Shown: positions 52,721 through 62,600 of the stretch, piece after piece
How the letters are laid out: every line of letters begins with the position of its first letter
Position numbering within the stretch: the stretch's first letter is position 1
Assembly (NCBI GenBank): GCA_001563335.1
Contig: LRSL01000069.1
Location: forward strand, 115,129-179,128
Reading direction: 5' to 3'
Length of the DNA stretch: 64,000 nt
Source: Candidatus Thorarchaeota archaeon SMTZ1-45
GTDB taxonomy: Archaea; Asgardarchaeota; Thorarchaeia; Thorarchaeales; Thorarchaeaceae
Notes under the pieces: model-generated
Database searches by the model: none
What the model was told of the DNA's origin: nothing
What the model saw: only the letters and a program-made list of their open reading frames with translations
Position numbers and translations under genes: made by a program

Positions 52721-53481
52721 GCACGAAGACATTGTATGGGCTGGTCAAAGAATGGATCAACCAACCGTGGGGAGGTACTCGGAATATTCGCATTTGCGAA
52801 GAATTGTGGAATTCTATTGAAGCTTATGAACTGATAGAAGGACCATTTGGTGATTCTGTAACTCTACTTGAATCCTGTATTGTTGATTCAAACGAAGCAT
52901 TAGAGGCAGGTCTATTGAGTGAGGAACAGGCATTAGACAATCTGAAATGCCTTTTGGAGAATGACGATTTTGTACTAGGCGCCCGAATTATAGAGGTATC
53001 TGTCGAATCAAACCCAGTGTGCAGAATATCAAACATCGACAGTTTACTACAGAAGGATTGGCCAATCGGTCCTCAAAAACCTCAGTGGTGGAAACGAAGT
53101 GTTCGAAGTTTCTGGTTTTTTGTAGGAGTTGTTTCCTTTACCATAATGATTATCATCAGTATCGCAATGATTAACCTCGGAATCTTACCGCCCATACAAC
53201 TCTTCCTAGCTGTTGCAATTGGTATTCCAATGTACGCAATGAGTTACTATTTTCGTACAATAGCTACCAAGAGAATGTGGAGAATAATATTCATTCTTAT
53301 TGGTTCCTGTTTCATAGGATTCTGGTTCATCTTGGTTCCATCGGTGTACCTTTTCGCCCCAGTTATTCGATTGATTCCCTGGTGGATAGGAATGCCTCTT
53401 CTGACAATTCCACCCTTAGTACTAGGTGCTTTCATAGGCGACTGGATCGGAAAACGACGGGATTACAGACCTTACATGTAA
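52708..53481 (+). CDS. Membrane protein with soluble N-terminal domain
   Basis: 257 residues from the ATG at 52708, which overlaps the end of the HTH gene and has GAGG upstream. The first 120 residues are soluble and charged; four spans follow (about 132-155, 160-178, 190-215 and 220-245), ending in a basic tail GKRRDYRPYM. Family not recognised. Translational coupling to an HTH regulator with a cysteine cluster suggests a sensor/regulator pair or a regulator-controlled membrane protein. Confidence 0.65.
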   Translation: MDRVSTKTLYGLVKEWINQPWGGTRNIRICEELWNSIEAYELIEGPFGDSVTLLESCIVDSNEALEAGLLSEEQALDNLKCLLENDDFVLGARIIEVSVESNPVCRISNIDSLLQKDWPIGPQKPQWWKRSVRSFWFFVGVVSFTIMIIISIAMINLGILPPIQLFLAVAIGIPMYAMSYYFRTIATKRMWRIIFILIGSCFIGFWFILVPSVYLFAPVIRLIPWWIGMPLLTIPPLVLGAFIGDWIGKRRDYRPYM

Positions 53482-53496
53482 TTTGGACAGAAAGAA

Positions 53497-53522
53497 GGTG
53501 GCGCCCCCGCCGGGACTTGAAC
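53497..53522 (-). repeat. tRNA-Asp 3'-end fragment B
   Basis: Minus strand: GGTTCAAGTCCCGGCGGG, then GGCGCCACC. The 23 bases CCCGGCGGGGGCGCCACCTT-CTT agree with the 3' end of the tRNA-Asp at 54820 and continue a few bases into its flank. Orientation is inverted relative to that gene and direct relative to fragment A. Confidence 0.75.
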
Positions 53523-53595
53523 CTAGATAAGCTTCTCAGTATGAACTACTACTATGATTTATCATCAAGAATGAGTTCATTTCTGATGACTAAAC

Positions 53596-54660
53596 ATGCC
53601 TAGCCTCTCACAGGGAAAAATACGCGAACTCCATACACGAACAGAGGATTCAGATCTAGATTGGAAATCACAATACAACTTGAGGTCGCCATCTAAAAAG
53701 GCTGAACTAGCAAAAGATGTCTGTGCGATAGCCAACTATCTCTATCAAACCAGTGGACGCGGATATCTAGTCATTGGGACCGATGATAACGGCACTCCTA
53801 TAAGCGTAAATCCAAGTGATTATCCAGAAACAACAATACAGCAAATTGTGACAAGCCGAACAGACCCTCCTCCTATCTTCAATGTCCACCATGTTGTATA
53901 TACAAATCTGAATCTGGTCATTATAGATATCCGAAGAAGTACATCAGGGCCACACCAAGTGGTCCAAAATACAAGGCATCTTGGTTTTCCTATCAGGCGA
54001 GGCTCAACCACTGATTGGATGAGCACGAATGAAGTGTTTCAGGCAATGCAGGCAAGGGGACGAAGTTTTAGTCGAAGAAGTAGTGAGTATGAAACACTAA
54101 GTCAGGAATCAAGGTATCACAAAATCATAGATGATTGTGTGGAGGCTCTACATGGAATTGGTTTTGGAACAAATTCTGTCAAGCGGATTGAGGAGCGTAT
54201 TAGATATGTGGGAAGATATGTACGGTCGCGATTCATTGTTAAAGCCACTAGAAGGATAAATCATAGAGAATGGATTTTCCATTTTCTAGTAAACTCAGAT
54301 GAGGCTCCTCTTCAAGTTCTCTATAGTGTGGACTCCTACAATAATTTTACACGAAATAGTCCACCCCATCGTTCAATCATCATCTATATTGCACATGGTT
54401 CTGTCAGCTCCTCCTACTTCACAAGAAGAAGACAATTCTCATCACACTACAACAAAGTTGGAATCGAGCCGAAGATTACATACTTTGGTCTTGGCGAAGG
54501 AACTTCGAAAGTGCAGAATTTTGAATCCTGGTATTTACCCAAATTCTTTGTTTCAAACGTTAAATCAAAAGATGACATAAAAATGCGAATTGAGCTAATA
54601 CTGAAATGGATTGAGCAACATCGAGAATTGTTTGAAGATATCAGATTAGCATTATCATAG
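53596..54660 (+). CDS. AlbA_2 (Schlafen-type) domain protein
   Basis: 354 residues, ATG. The first 150 residues match the AlbA_2/Schlafen divergent AAA-like domain: ELHTRTEDSDLDWKSQY with the conserved acidic entry, KAELAKDVCAIANYL (about 36-50), GRGYLVIGTDDNGTPI (about 56-71) and the later IPIRRG-like FPIRRGSTTDWMS. The C-terminal 200 residues are unique, with a beta-rich segment (about 205-260) and a final helix pair. Members range from putative regulators to RNases. It is bounded by inverted copies of the tRNA-Asp 3' end (fragment B and the gene itself). Confidence 0.85.
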   Translation: MPSLSQGKIRELHTRTEDSDLDWKSQYNLRSPSKKAELAKDVCAIANYLYQTSGRGYLVIGTDDNGTPISVNPSDYPETTIQQIVTSRTDPPPIFNVHHVVYTNLNLVIIDIRRSTSGPHQVVQNTRHLGFPIRRGSTTDWMSTNEVFQAMQARGRSFSRRSSEYETLSQESRYHKIIDDCVEALHGIGFGTNSVKRIEERIRYVGRYVRSRFIVKATRRINHREWIFHFLVNSDEAPLQVLYSVDSYNNFTRNSPPHRSIIIYIAHGSVSSSYFTRRRQFSSHYNKVGIEPKITYFGLGEGTSKVQNFESWYLPKFFVSNVKSKDDIKMRIELILKWIEQHRELFEDIRLALS

Positions 54661-54819
54661 TATTGAATGAACTTAGATGCAGGGTGAAAGACTTGAGGAA
54701 TTTTCGAATCGGTTTAAGATCACAATAACATGTTTTTGTAACTTAGATTCCGGTCTATAGCTATATGTTCTTAACCGATGAGTTTAATAGAAAATCGACT
54801 TTGCTCCAACCGAACCGCA

Positions 54820-54927
54820 GCCCCTGTAGTGTAGTACGGTCAATACTGCAGATGTTTTACAGTATCCGGATTAGCATTCGAGACTGTCACTCTCGAGACC
54901 CGGGTTCGAATCCCGGCGGGGGCGCCA
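54820..54927 (+). tRNA. tRNA-Asp (GTC) with D-loop intron
   Basis: Acceptor GCCCCTG with CGGGGGC (one U-G), discriminator G, CCA encoded. Anticodon arm CGAGA-CTGTCAC-TCTCG. T-arm CCGGG-TTCGAAT-CCCGG. The D-loop contains a 30-nt insert (54842-54871) with a perfect hairpin ATACTG/CAGTAT; a bulge-helix-bulge can be drawn with CGG/CCG as core and bulges TCA and ATT. Splicing leaves GTGTAGTACGGTCTAGCAT, a normal Asp D-arm, and a 75-nt body. Confidence 0.92.
54842..54871 (+). other. Predicted D-loop intron of tRNA-Asp
   Basis: 30 nt with a six-base-pair hairpin; cleavage after the second base of each three-base bulge restores the D-arm. Confidence 0.65.
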
Positions 54928-54945
54928 CCTTCTTCTCTCCTAGAA

Positions 54946-57900
54946 TCACTCTTCTATAATAAAACCCTCATCCTTGAGTTGTATTTTAACTCTCATAATC
55001 TCATCTTGAGGCTGATTCAAAAGGAAATCCATACTAGTTCGAGCTTTTTCGGGATGACTAGGAGGTATCATTAAGGCACATCGAATTTTAGAAGAATAAT
55101 CATCGATACTTGCTCCCCAATTGATAGAAACTCTACCTGAATTCACATGATATGATAATCTTAAGGGATTAAGACTCGCCATTATACCCAGCTTTTGGAT
55201 AATTCTAATTTCATCATCGATTAGTCTATTTCGATATTTCTTGATGGTATTAAGAATCTCAGTTGCAATCTGGGATATCTCCGGATTTGATAGTTCACTC
55301 TTTAAACGTTTCAAACGACCCATTGTAATATATCGTTCACGAATTCTCTCATATCCTTCTTTCTTGCTTAATGTTTTCATTTCATCAGATTCTGCAAGAA
55401 ACCGCATGGCTTCAGGAGATAGCAATGTTTCAAATTTGTACTTGCCCGCCTTTTTACCAGCTGACAAAACATGAGATCTAGTCCACGTTATTCGACCACT
55501 TTCATCAATATTACTCTCCTGTGCAAACATTTGTTTCATATACTCTATTTTAGCAAGAGTGGACCAAGTCCTACTTTGTATTGGTAAACCATGATTCAAA
55601 ATTGTACGGTCGCCTGCTGGAATTCCAGCTAATCGAATAATTGAATCGATTATTGATGGAAGCCACAATTCGTAAGTTCTGTTTCTCATCTTTGGCATTT
55701 TGCCCCATTGAATATCGCCTAATCGATTCATCAGCTTCTTTAAGGACTCAATTCGTTCTAAATTGGACTCATAGTATGTTGTTCCTCCCTTTAATCTGAC
55801 GTGACAATCACTTACAACAACGCCAAACAACCCTGCTAGAATTATCTCGAGTTCTTGATGCTCAATCATTGCTGGATTATATATCCCCCCATGACCATCC
55901 TTCCCTCCAATCTTCATATAATGAACTTCAAAATCTCTAAGTGATTTCCCAAGAATATCACAAAGAAGATTCATTGTGCTTCCAGAGATTCTGATTCTAT
56001 CACTTCTTAGATAATCAATTCCGTTGCTAGAGGTCAATTGTTTCACAAGTTTTCTAAAATCCCAATCAGTTTCTGCAAGAGTGCCTTCCAGACCTAGACT
56101 TGAAACAGCTTCTCTAATGATATGAAGCGGTGTGTGAGGGTCTGAAAAGAAATAGTATTGATTCTTGTAGATCGAATTCAAACTTAGTCCTTTGAGCTTG
56201 TGTTTCCAAACAATTAGCTTTTCATTTACAACTCCATATCGAATTTCATCTTTTTCAAGTTCGAGTTTCAAAAAATTGATGATGCTGTTTCTAGATGACT
56301 GGTTTATGTTTTTTAAATCAATAACACACAAACGAAATATCTTGAACAATTTCTTCAGTTTGAATTCTGATGGGTCTGAAAGAGTAAACTTGCTTTGGTT
56401 CGATGTAGATTCAGAAATGTCCACTCCTGGGAATTGATTATATTTTTGAAATTCCTTCTCTAATTCTCTAATTAGAGTTGGTTTCTTCTTTTGCTTTATC
56501 CAATCAGATACAGTCTTTCTATGTAACTTGTTTTCTTCTGCGAATTTCTTTACTGTGGATGATTTCTCATCTTCACCTGAATCGATTAAGGACATCAAAT
56601 CACAATAAACAAGAGCTCTTTGAAATCCCCCTTTAGCTGATTTTTTGAAGAACATCTTAGGATTTTGTTTGAACGTTATTATCAGATAATCTCTTGATCG
56701 TATTTCATGTAGTTCATCGTTCATCATTAATTGATGTCGTTGATTTTGTTTTCTGAAGTTGATTTCACGATTAAATCTTACAATTATATATGGCACAGAT
56801 TTTCCACGAAGCCACGAGATAATTCTCTCCCTAGAAACACCATATCTCTCGCTAAAGCCCTCAATTTGCTCTCTGTTGTAAATCTCCCATCCATGTCGTA
56901 GTCTGAATTTGATTCTACCTTCTCGATATGCTTTCACGATTTCAATCCAGGCTCTGGCTTCTCGTTTCCACTGCTCAAAGGGTGCCATTGGGTTTTCAAA
57001 CTCTAGGCGAGGGTTCCTTTGCAGGAATTCCTCAAACTCATCCAAGTCCACGGGATGACTCTGTTCTCTTATCTTACGAATCAAATTGTCTAGGATCCTA
57101 TACCCCTCAAACCTGAGTACCTTTTTCAGTGCTTCAGGATGATATCTCTGCTCAGTCCATCTCTCGGCTTGCTCTGGATCAATCTCAAGCTCCTCTACAA
57201 GCTCTTCAATACTTGCTTCAGGCTTGGCTGTACGAGTCTTCTTGAAACGGAGGAACTCCCTAATCTCCTCGGTCACTTCATCCTCTTCTAATAGGTTTTC
57301 AAGTCCATGTCTTCTTACTAGTTCCTCAAAGTCATCTTCATCCTCAATCAAATCCTCAAGATATTTCCTGAAACTCTCTCTTATCTCTTCAGGAAAACTA
57401 CTGAAGATTTCATCAACAACTCTCTTCCTTGCTTTTCCTTCAGGTGAATGCTCATCCAAGGGTTCTGATTCAGTAGTTTCTTCTTTACTCTCCTGTTTTG
57501 TAGAGTCTTCAACATCCTCAGAAACATCCTCACTTTGTCTGTATAACTCATGTTCAGTGCTTACCTCTATCTTTTTCTCCCCACTTGTTTCATTATGTTC
57601 ATTCTTCGCTTCATCCGAACATTCTGTAGTAGCAGGCTTAGTCATTTCTCTCTGATATTCTACTTCTTTGTGTGTAACATCGTCCACAGGCTCTGACTCT
57701 GCTATACTTTCTTGAGTAATTTGTTGCAATCGCTTTTCGGTTTCATCCTCTTCTTGCGTGATTGTTTTTTTCCCTTCTGACTGCACAGCCTGGGGTTCGG
57801 TGTGCTTTTTAGATGAAGGTTTCTCTGAAATGTCAGCTGATTCCTGCTCAGGTTCTTGCGTTTCTTTAGTGGTTTCAGATTTTGCCCTATTCTCTGAGTA

Positions 57901-58524
57901 TTCACTACTTTCAAGCTTCATTGAGTACATTAAACCGCTGCCGTCGTCATAGTACAACTCCTTGTCCTCTATCTTTCTCTGGTTGAACTCATCAACAGGT
58001 TCACTCTCCTTCTTTTCGTCAACGCTTGGTTCATCAGATGACTCTTCTATCTCAAACTCAGCCTCATCAACGATTTTCTCTTTCCATTGTTCTTTCACAT
58101 CTTCTAGATTGACATCATAGTTCTTAAAATCCTCAAGTACGTCCTTCTCCCACTCACTCGGACTATTTTGACCCTTATCCTCTTCATCAAGGTTCTCCAG
58201 AGCATCTCTGAGTCTATCCTCAATTGACTCGCTGGTTCGTTCCATCTTCTCGAGATCCTCAAGGGCATCTTCCATTCTGCGGGAAATATTCTCCTCCTCA
58301 GTTTCTTGTTTCCACAAATGCTCTATTGCATTTTTTACCATCTCAGTGGTAGAAACCTCCCTCATCTTACAAGTTTCAGAACTCTCTTCTCCTGTTTCAA
58401 GAGTTCTGTTCTTCTCCCACATCATTTCAGCTTTGCTCAAATCCTCAACACAATTGTTCTCGCTATCCTCATTATACTCTCTCCGACGTTGTTTACCCCC
58501 GTTCCTAGATACACCATCCATCAT
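54946..58524 (-). CDS. Large acidic/coiled-coil protein with HTH and LAGLIDADG-like C-terminal region
   Basis: 1192 residues, ATG with AGGAGG close upstream. About residues 1-390 are highly acidic, low in hydrophobics and rich in Glu, Lys and Ser, likely disordered or coiled coil. From about 390 the chain becomes folded: helical modules, an HTH-like segment at about 553-575 (FSERYGVSRERIISWLRGKS) and another at about 655-678 (AEENKLHRKTVSDWIKQ). Near 890 EIILAGLFGVVVSDCHV resembles a LAGLIDADG helix, and near 965 RLAGIPAGDR with HGLP resembles the second half of archaeal homing endonucleases, but the catalytic acidic residues are unclear. It lies beside tRNA-Asp. Confidence 0.75.
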   Translation of the reverse strand: MMDGVSRNGGKQRRREYNEDSENNCVEDLSKAEMMWEKNRTLETGEESSETCKMREVSTTEMVKNAIEHLWKQETEEENISRRMEDALEDLEKMERTSESIEDRLRDALENLDEEDKGQNSPSEWEKDVLEDFKNYDVNLEDVKEQWKEKIVDEAEFEIEESSDEPSVDEKKESEPVDEFNQRKIEDKELYYDDGSGLMYSMKLESSEYSENRAKSETTKETQEPEQESADISEKPSSKKHTEPQAVQSEGKKTITQEEDETEKRLQQITQESIAESEPVDDVTHKEVEYQREMTKPATTECSDEAKNEHNETSGEKKIEVSTEHELYRQSEDVSEDVEDSTKQESKEETTESEPLDEHSPEGKARKRVVDEIFSSFPEEIRESFRKYLEDLIEDEDDFEELVRRHGLENLLEEDEVTEEIREFLRFKKTRTAKPEASIEELVEELEIDPEQAERWTEQRYHPEALKKVLRFEGYRILDNLIRKIREQSHPVDLDEFEEFLQRNPRLEFENPMAPFEQWKREARAWIEIVKAYREGRIKFRLRHGWEIYNREQIEGFSERYGVSRERIISWLRGKSVPYIIVRFNREINFRKQNQRHQLMMNDELHEIRSRDYLIITFKQNPKMFFKKSAKGGFQRALVYCDLMSLIDSGEDEKSSTVKKFAEENKLHRKTVSDWIKQKKKPTLIRELEKEFQKYNQFPGVDISESTSNQSKFTLSDPSEFKLKKLFKIFRLCVIDLKNINQSSRNSIINFLKLELEKDEIRYGVVNEKLIVWKHKLKGLSLNSIYKNQYYFFSDPHTPLHIIREAVSSLGLEGTLAETDWDFRKLVKQLTSSNGIDYLRSDRIRISGSTMNLLCDILGKSLRDFEVHYMKIGGKDGHGGIYNPAMIEHQELEIILAGLFGVVVSDCHVRLKGGTTYYESNLERIESLKKLMNRLGDIQWGKMPKMRNRTYELWLPSIIDSIIRLAGIPAGDRTILNHGLPIQSRTWSTLAKIEYMKQMFAQESNIDESGRITWTRSHVLSAGKKAGKYKFETLLSPEAMRFLAESDEMKTLSKKEGYERIRERYITMGRLKRLKSELSNPEISQIATEILNTIKKYRNRLIDDEIRIIQKLGIMASLNPLRLSYHVNSGRVSINWGASIDDYSSKIRCALMIPPSHPEKARTSMDFLLNQPQDEIMRVKIQLKDEGFIIEE

Positions 58525-58532
58525 AAGGCCTC

Positions 58533-58673
58533 CTAGACATCAACACCTCTGATGATCATCAAGATATCCGGGAGAACAGCTATTTTCCTCAAGTCTTGTA
58601 TCTGATATTCTTCTGGAATCTCAACAACCTCCACAACTCCTACATGGATTTCGCTCAACCACGACTCTAGCAT
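58533..58673 (-). CDS. Small 46-residue protein upstream of the giant gene
   Basis: 46 residues from the ATG at 58673 with AAGGT six bases upstream, stop TAG just before the AGGAGG of the next gene. Composition is protein-like: a helix (MLESWLSEIH), a hydrophobic strand (VGVVEVVEIP) and a second helix/strand (DLRKIAVLPDILMIIRG). Family unknown. Order and spacing make an operon with the 1192-residue gene likely. It may also be the end of an older gene. Confidence 0.5.
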   Translation of the reverse strand: MLESWLSEIHVGVVEVVEIPEEYQIQDLRKIAVLPDILMIIRGVDV

Positions 58674-59425
58674 GAGCTTACCTTCTTCAGACTATAGTTA
58701 AAGTAAGGATGAACTATATTCAAAGCCCTTTGTACTGAGAACAAGAAAGATTGATGCCCGTTATATCTTTGAGAATCAGTATCAAAACTTGTACGGTGGG
58801 ATTATGGGCTCCCATGTTGGAGAATTCTAATTTTACGGTATTATGGGCTCTTTTTCACAAATTGAAAAGTCCATTTATGCAATCGGAATCGGTCTTCTGG
58901 ATGAAAGTCGAAAGGCCTAAACCAATCAATCCAAACTCTCTTCTCTCACTTAAATAAAGGATTGCAGTTGGCGGACTAGTTATTGGAGTTATTGTCATAT
59001 CAATAGTCCTACTTAGACATAGAAGATAATATCATTCATACAGTGTTATAATTGTAGGCATGGAGTATTGTAGTTGTAAGCTGTGTAGAATTAATACATT
59101 ATACCACAGCAAATCCTGTAGCCCTAAATAGTAGAATGAAACCCATGATTTACCATGATCAATTATTCTCCTAGTTTATAAAAAACGATACGGATCGATG
59201 ACTGAGTAAGTTTATTACTGACCGAGGCCTATACTAACTTGGCTCATACAGCTAAGCCGTCCTTAGATGTTATGCCATTTCTATGTTTTATCGCAACCCT
59301 TTTATGGCTACAAAATTTCCCGTCCTCTGCTCAGACAGGACTGCTTCCCATTCATGCATGGTCGTAACTTGCAATTACTGGACATGTTGTAATACACGAT
59401 AATGTCATAGATGATGGGACAATTG
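58674..59425. other. 750-bp gap before tRNA-Lys
   Basis: No complete gene is visible. ATTATGGGCTC occurs twice, at about 58801 and 58841. A separate piece at 58961-59029 looks like the end of a membrane protein. Further right the DNA is AT-rich, with TTGTAATAC at 59388. The tRNA-Lys promoter is probably within 59285-59400. Confidence 0.45.
58961..59029 (+). pseudogene. Fragment of a C-terminal membrane anchor
   Basis: The frame reads IAVGGLVIGVIVISIVLL then RHRR and a stop: a single hydrophobic helix with a basic end, as at the C-terminus of archaeal surface proteins. A TAA precedes it in frame, so only the end of a former gene seems left. Confidence 0.4.
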
Positions 59426-59533
59426 GGGCTCGTGGCGCAGACAGGTAGCGCAGCAGGCTTTTAACCTGAGGATCAAGAGAGTCATCTCTTGCTCGGGAAC
59501 TGGCCGCGGGTTCAAATCCCGCCGAGCCCGCCA
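59426..59533 (+). tRNA. tRNA-Lys (TTT) with intron near 42/43
   Basis: Acceptor GGGCTCG with CGAGCCC, CCA encoded. T-arm GCGGG-TTCAAAT-CCCGC. Anticodon TTT in loop CTTTTAA. Between the anticodon loop and the T-stem there are about 31 extra bases (59469-59499) with the hairpin CAAGAGA-GTCA-TCTCTTG. Removing them gives the anticodon stem GCAGG/CCTGC and a normal variable loop TGGCC. A bulge-helix-bulge with core CCTG/CGGG and bulges AGG and AAC can be drawn, though its standard cut sites would leave two more bases, so the border is uncertain. Confidence 0.88.
59469..59499 (+). other. Predicted intron of tRNA-Lys
   Basis: About 31 nt, with a perfect seven-base-pair hairpin. Removal completes the anticodon stem; borders may be off by two bases. 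Confidence 0.6.
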
Positions 59534-59685
59534 TTGCATGAGGCTCGGAGTAGTAGTGTCAGAGTAAACAGCAAACGGGGCGGCTATTGCAGCTATGTAT
59601 GAGCTCAGATTTCTGAGTTCCATGCGTTGGGAAGCGCGTAGATACGCAGTAGTTCCCCCGTCCTTCCCATTCACGATGTGATTAC

Positions 59686-62600
59686 ATGGCAACGGGCACA
59701 CAAGATCGAGATAAGTATTGGCCAGTAATAGAAGCATTCTTTGGTCAGTATGGACTAGTAGGTCAGCATCTCGACTCATTTAATCGGTTCATAAGAGAAG
59801 AGCTTCAACAAGTAGTAGATAGTGTTGGTAAGCTCACGCCAAAGATTGAAGGTTATGTAGTGGAACTGGGTGATATCCATGTGGATGAACCTTCTATTCG
59901 TGAGGCTGATGGTAGTGAACACAAACTCTACCCCAATGAAGCTAGGATTAGAAACCTTACCTATGCAAGCAAACTCCACTTGGACATGACACCTGTCCGA
60001 AAAGAAGGTTCTGTGTCAACCAGGCTTGAAACTATGAGGATTTACATTGGGGACTTACCAATCATGCTTCGAAGTGAGAAGTGTCATCTAAATGGTCTTT
60101 CAGATGAGAACCTCATAAAACATGGTGAAGATCCCAAAGATCCTGGTGGTTATTTCATAATCAACGGTTCAGAGCGAGTTCTTGTCACACAAGAAGATTT
60201 GGCGCCTAATAGAATTCTAATTGAAGAGGCAAGCAAGAGTTCAAGCTATACCCACATTGCAAAAGTCTTCTCAACCTCGCGTGGTTTCAGAGCACCAGTG
60301 ACAATTGAGCGGAAGCGAACTGGTGAACTAAGAGTATCATTCCCATCAGTGCCCGGTAAGATACCTCTGGCAATTCTTCTAAAAGCGTTAGGTATTGAAT
60401 CAGACAGAGATATTGTTGATGTCATTTCAGATGATGATGAGATACGAAACGAGCTCATTGTTACTATTGAACAATCGGCCCCAATCAATGCACCCACAGG
60501 TGAAGAGGATGAATCTACGCGCTCCAATGCACTAGACTTCATTGGAAAGCGTGTTGCGGTGGGTCAGACAAAAGAATACCGCCTTGCTCGTGCAGAAAAA
60601 GTGCTAGATCGCTATCTTCTCCCGCACATTGGAACTGAAGAGGATAGTCGTCTACACAAGGCATACTACCTTGGACAAATGGTAGAGCGTCTTCTAGAGT
60701 TAGTACTCACCAAACGATCTCCTGACGATAAGGACCATTATGCGAACAAGAGGCTGAAACTCTCCGGAGACCTTCTCATGTCACTATTCAGGGTTGCTCT
60801 GTATTCTCTGACTCGTGATATTAAATATCAATTAGAACGTACAGCGGTTCGAGGTCGTAAGCCAAATATCAGGACTGCAGTGCGTGCTGATGTAATAACA
60901 CAGAGGCTAAAACATGCGCTCGCTACAGGAAACTGGGTCGGAGGTAAAGCTGGCGTATCACAGCTTCTTGACCGTACTAACTACATATCCTCATTATCAC
61001 ACCTTAGACGAGTTGTTTCACCACTCTCTCGCTCACAACCACACTTCGAGGCACGAGATCTTCATTCGACTCATTGGGGCAAGATCTGTCCCAACGAAAC
61101 TCCTGAAGGACCAAACTGTGGTCTTGTAAAAAACATTGCAATGATGGCATACATCTCAGTTGGAACCGATGAGGCGGCAGTAGAACGTGCCCTCCTTAAA
61201 GCTGAGGTAGAACCTATCGAGAAACTCCGTGGAAAACGTGGCGCAAAATGGGCTGATATTTTTCTGAATGGTCGACTAGTAGGTGTTCATCCTGCTCCAC
61301 AAGTCTTGGTAAAGACAATGAGACAGAAGCGTCGTGCTGGTGAGATTGACAATCAAATGAATATTGCATATTATGAAGATACCCACGAGGTTCAAGTTAA
61401 CTGCGATGCTGGTCGTGTAAGGAGGCCTGTCATTGTAGTTGAGAACGGAAAAAGCCGTCTTACTGATGAACATCTAAGAATGGTGCTTGAAACAGAGTGG
61501 GGATTCTTAGATCTTCTCCGTAATGGAAATGTGGAATTCATCGATGCGGAGGAGGAAGAGAACACACTGATTGCCATGTACCCTGAAGATATTGGTCCTA
61601 GCACAACTCACCTAGAGATAGTGCCTTCCACTATTTTGGGTATTTCTGCAGCTCTTATTCCATTCCCTGAGCGAAATCAGTCGCCTCGTAATGTCTACAT
61701 GGCTGGAATGGCAAAACAATCAGTAGGCGTACCTGCATCCAATTTCAGATACAGAGCTGACACGCGCTCACATTTCTTCCACTATCCTCAGATTCCACTT
61801 GTGAAGACCCGCGCAATGGACTCAATTGGCTATGAGGAACGTCCTGCTGGCCAAAACTTCATAGTAGCCATTCTTTCCTTTGAAGGTTATAACATTGAAG
61901 ATGCTCTCATTATGAATAAAGCATCTATTGAGAGAGGCTTGGGTAGAAGCACTTTCGCTAGAGTATACGAAAGCGAAGAGCGAAAATATCCTGGAGGTCA
62001 AGAGGATAGATTCGAAATTCCCGACCGAAGTGTTAGAGGCTATAGAGCTTCAGAATCCTACAGAAACCTCGGCGAGGATGGTATCATAGAAACTGAGGTC
62101 GAAGTTATGGGTGGTGACGTTCTCATTGGCAGAACCTCTCCCCCGAGATTCTTGGAAGAATATTCCGAGTTTGAGATAGCTTCTCCGAATCGTCGTGAAA
62201 CATCTATTGCTGTACGTCATGGAGAAGCTGGTGTAGTTGACAGCGTAATTCTCACAGAAACTATCGATGGTAACCGTCTGGTCAAGGTAAAGGTCCGAGA
62301 CCTAAGAATCCCTGAGTTGGGTGACAAATATGCTTCCCGACATGGACAGAAAGGTGTAATCGGATACATAGTACCACAGCAAGACCTTCCATTCACAGAA
62401 GATGGAGTGGTTCCAGATCTGTTAATCAATCCACATGCCATCCCAAGCAGAATGACCATTGGTCAGATCTTGGAGATGGTTGCTGGAAAAGCTGCTTGCA
62501 TGGTGGGTAAGCAACAAGACGCCTCTCCCTTCTGTGGTGTTACAGAGGAGGAGCTCTTTGACACGCTCAAGAAACATGGTCTGAAGCACAATGGTCGTGA

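Noticed and set aside
52108..53522. Complete tRNA genes on the minus strand
   Set aside because: Only T-loop and acceptor 3' parts are present; no matching 5' acceptor or anticodon arm is found upstream.
58751..58957. 68-residue plus-strand frame in the large gap
   Set aside because: No ribosome site, no recognisable fold, and it spans a direct repeat; composition looks non-coding.
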